This document shows, in pieces, positions 5,442-6,466 of a stretch of 6,466 bases of DNA (the first letter of the stretch is position 1; each line of letters opens with the position of its first letter). Made by a program: the position numbers and the translations under genes. Under the pieces are notes generated by a model. That model was not told the origin of the DNA, did not search any database, and worked only from the letters and a program-made list of their open reading frames with translations. Source of the DNA: Deltaproteobacteria bacterium (GTDB lineage Bacteria; Desulfobacterota; Desulfofervidia; Desulfofervidales; DG-60); NCBI GenBank assembly GCA_021163945.1, contig JAGGTC010000131.1, positions 1 through 6,466 on the forward strand, written 5' to 3'.

Positions 5442-6466
5442 TTATGTCCTGTGCGAGATGTACTCCAATAAGGCCTTATTATATACGTTTATAATGTCCC
5501 TTTGTGAGAGGAGGCCAACTAATTTTCTAGAATTTTGAGCATCTACTACGGGCAGTCTCTCAATATTTTTATAACGCATCTTCTCTAAGGCATCCCTTAA
5601 GTTTTGATCAGGGGTGATGGTAATAACATTTTTGGTACATATATCATCAATGGTGAGCCGATCTTTAGGGGCGTCTCCTGCCAAGATCTCTCTGAAGTCC
5701 TGAAACGAAACAATCCCAGCCAATTCTCCATTTTCATTTACTACAGGGAAACAGGTGTGTCTTTTATCCCTGATAAAACGGAGGAATTCTTTAAGTTTCA
5801 TATCTTTAGGTACAGTAATTACATTTTTTGTCATGGCCTCCTCTACAGAGATAGAGGCCATGACATTTGCCTCTCGACCTGCATGGAGATTTATCCCCCT
5901 TTGACTAAGCTCATAGGTATCAATAGATTCTTGACTCAAGGCATATGCAGTTACTGTACCAGTTATAGAGGCAAAAAGTATGGGCAAAATGATTCGATAC
6001 TCATCAGTCATTTCAAATGCCAAAAAAATGGCAGTAACAGGTGCATGGGTAAGGGCTGCCAAGAATCCACCCATCCCTACTATGGCATATGCAGGGTACG
6101 GGGCAGTAAGTGTCGGAAAAAAATGATGAATGACTACCCCAAAGCACCCCCCAGCCATGGCCCCTATATAGAGTGAGGGGGCAAACATCCCCCCTGTACC
6201 ACCTGAGCCCAGGGTGATAGAGGTGGCTAGCATCTTAAAGAATACCAATGCAAACATTAAGGTTCCAACAATATTTCCACTCAATACCTCTTGAACATAT
6301 GTATATCCATTGCCAAATATCCAAGGAAAGGATATGCCTATCAAGCCAACGAGAGAAAAGCCCAAAAATGGTTTAAAATAAGGGTGGATCTTGATCTTAT
6401 CAAAATATGCCTTTGTTCCATAAAAGATTTTTAAGAATAAGTAAGATAATATGCCTAGAAATATAC
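5442..6466 (-). CDS. ClC-family anion channel/transporter with two C-terminal CBS domains (partial, N-terminus outside window)
   Basis: About 340 C-terminal residues are visible. The frame is open to the right edge with no credible start inside; a TTG at 6363-6365 falls within a membrane segment. The visible part corresponds to about helices I/J to R of the ClC membrane domain, including GSGGTGGMFAPSLYIGAMAG (6306-6365 region inward, at 6147-6206), the helix-N motif G-x-F-x-P that helps form the anion site, and HAPVTAIFLAFEMTDEY further on. Two tandem CBS domains follow (about 5679-5852 and 5475-5654), each with the usual PVV-x(n)-G-[IL] core. CBS pairs commonly bind AMP, ADP or ATP and gate the pore. 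The gating and proton-glutamate regions lie outside the window, so channel and H+/anion exchanger cannot be told apart. The usual helix-R Tyr seems to be Asp (5919-5921). It is the first visible gene of the operon with the acyl-CoA ligase. Confidence 0.92.
   Translation of the reverse strand, partial: IFLGILSYLFLKIFYGTKAYFDKIKIHPYFKPFLGFSLVGLIGISFPWIFGNGYTYVQEVLSGNIVGTLMFALVFFKMLATSITLGSGGTGGMFAPSLYIGAMAGGCFGVVIHHFFPTLTAPYPAYAIVGMGGFLAALTHAPVTAIFLAFEMTDEYRIILPILFASITGTVTAYALSQESIDTYELSQRGINLHAGREANVMASISVEEAMTKNVITVPKDMKLKEFLRFIRDKRHTCFPVVNENGELAGIVSFQDFREILAGDAPKDRLTIDDICTKNVITITPDQNLRDALEKMRYKNIERLPVVDAQNSRKLVGLLSQRDIINVYNKALLEYISHRT

Noticed and set aside
5604..6176. A 190-codon open frame on the plus strand
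   Set aside because: It lies wholly antisense to the ClC gene, has low-complexity, Cys-rich protein sequence with no family motif, and no Shine-Dalgarno.
6363..6365. TTG as the start of the ClC gene, giving 307 residues
   Set aside because: The frame stays open to the window edge (bases 6366-6464 read as hydrophobic, ClC-like sequence), and a start here would omit the gating half of the channel.
1..6466. tRNA, CRISPR, insertion sequence, phage or defence genes
   Set aside because: The window is filled by six recognisable housekeeping or metabolic genes; no spaced direct repeats, transposase motifs, terminal inverted repeats or cloverleaf sequences were seen by eye.

Overview
The window looks like a piece of a moderately AT-rich bacterial chromosome carrying core and metabolic genes, with no sign of mobile DNA. 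Gene content (a PyrR with an H-T-G-G loop, a fused ADP-forming acyl-CoA synthetase followed by a stand-alone BioD-like/DRTGG protein, a CBS-tailed ClC channel) and heavy use of AGG and ATA codons suggest an anaerobic, perhaps thermophilic, Desulfobacterota-like organism. That placement is inference and weakly held.

Layout. Two plus-strand genes occupy bases 44-1697: rsmI (16S rRNA 2'-O-methyltransferase, short form) and radC (JAMM-domain protein with an unusual winged-helix-like N-terminal extension), overlapping by 11 bp. They converge on four minus-strand genes, and the radC and pyrR stop codons share one TTAA. In transcription order the minus-strand genes are: a ClC-type anion channel/transporter with two CBS domains (N-terminus beyond the right edge), a one-chain ADP-forming acetate/acyl-CoA ligase, a BioD-like P-loop plus DRTGG protein equal to the N-terminal half of long phosphotransacetylases, and pyrR. 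The first three are separated by 3 and 0 bp and look like one translationally coupled operon. pyrR follows after 46 bp that hold a good sigma-70-type promoter and only a very short leader.

Function. The first three minus-strand genes combine anion transport, acyl-CoA/ADP energy conservation and two kinds of putative nucleotide-sensing domain (CBS and DRTGG), which suggests an acetate/energy-charge module. That reading is inference. The window is almost wholly coding; there is no non-coding stretch over 50 bp, no RNA gene, CRISPR, insertion sequence or convincing terminator. I found no clearly new system. The points most worth a second look are the RadC fusion, the altered P-loop of the DRTGG protein, and the ClC-ligase-DRTGG operon.
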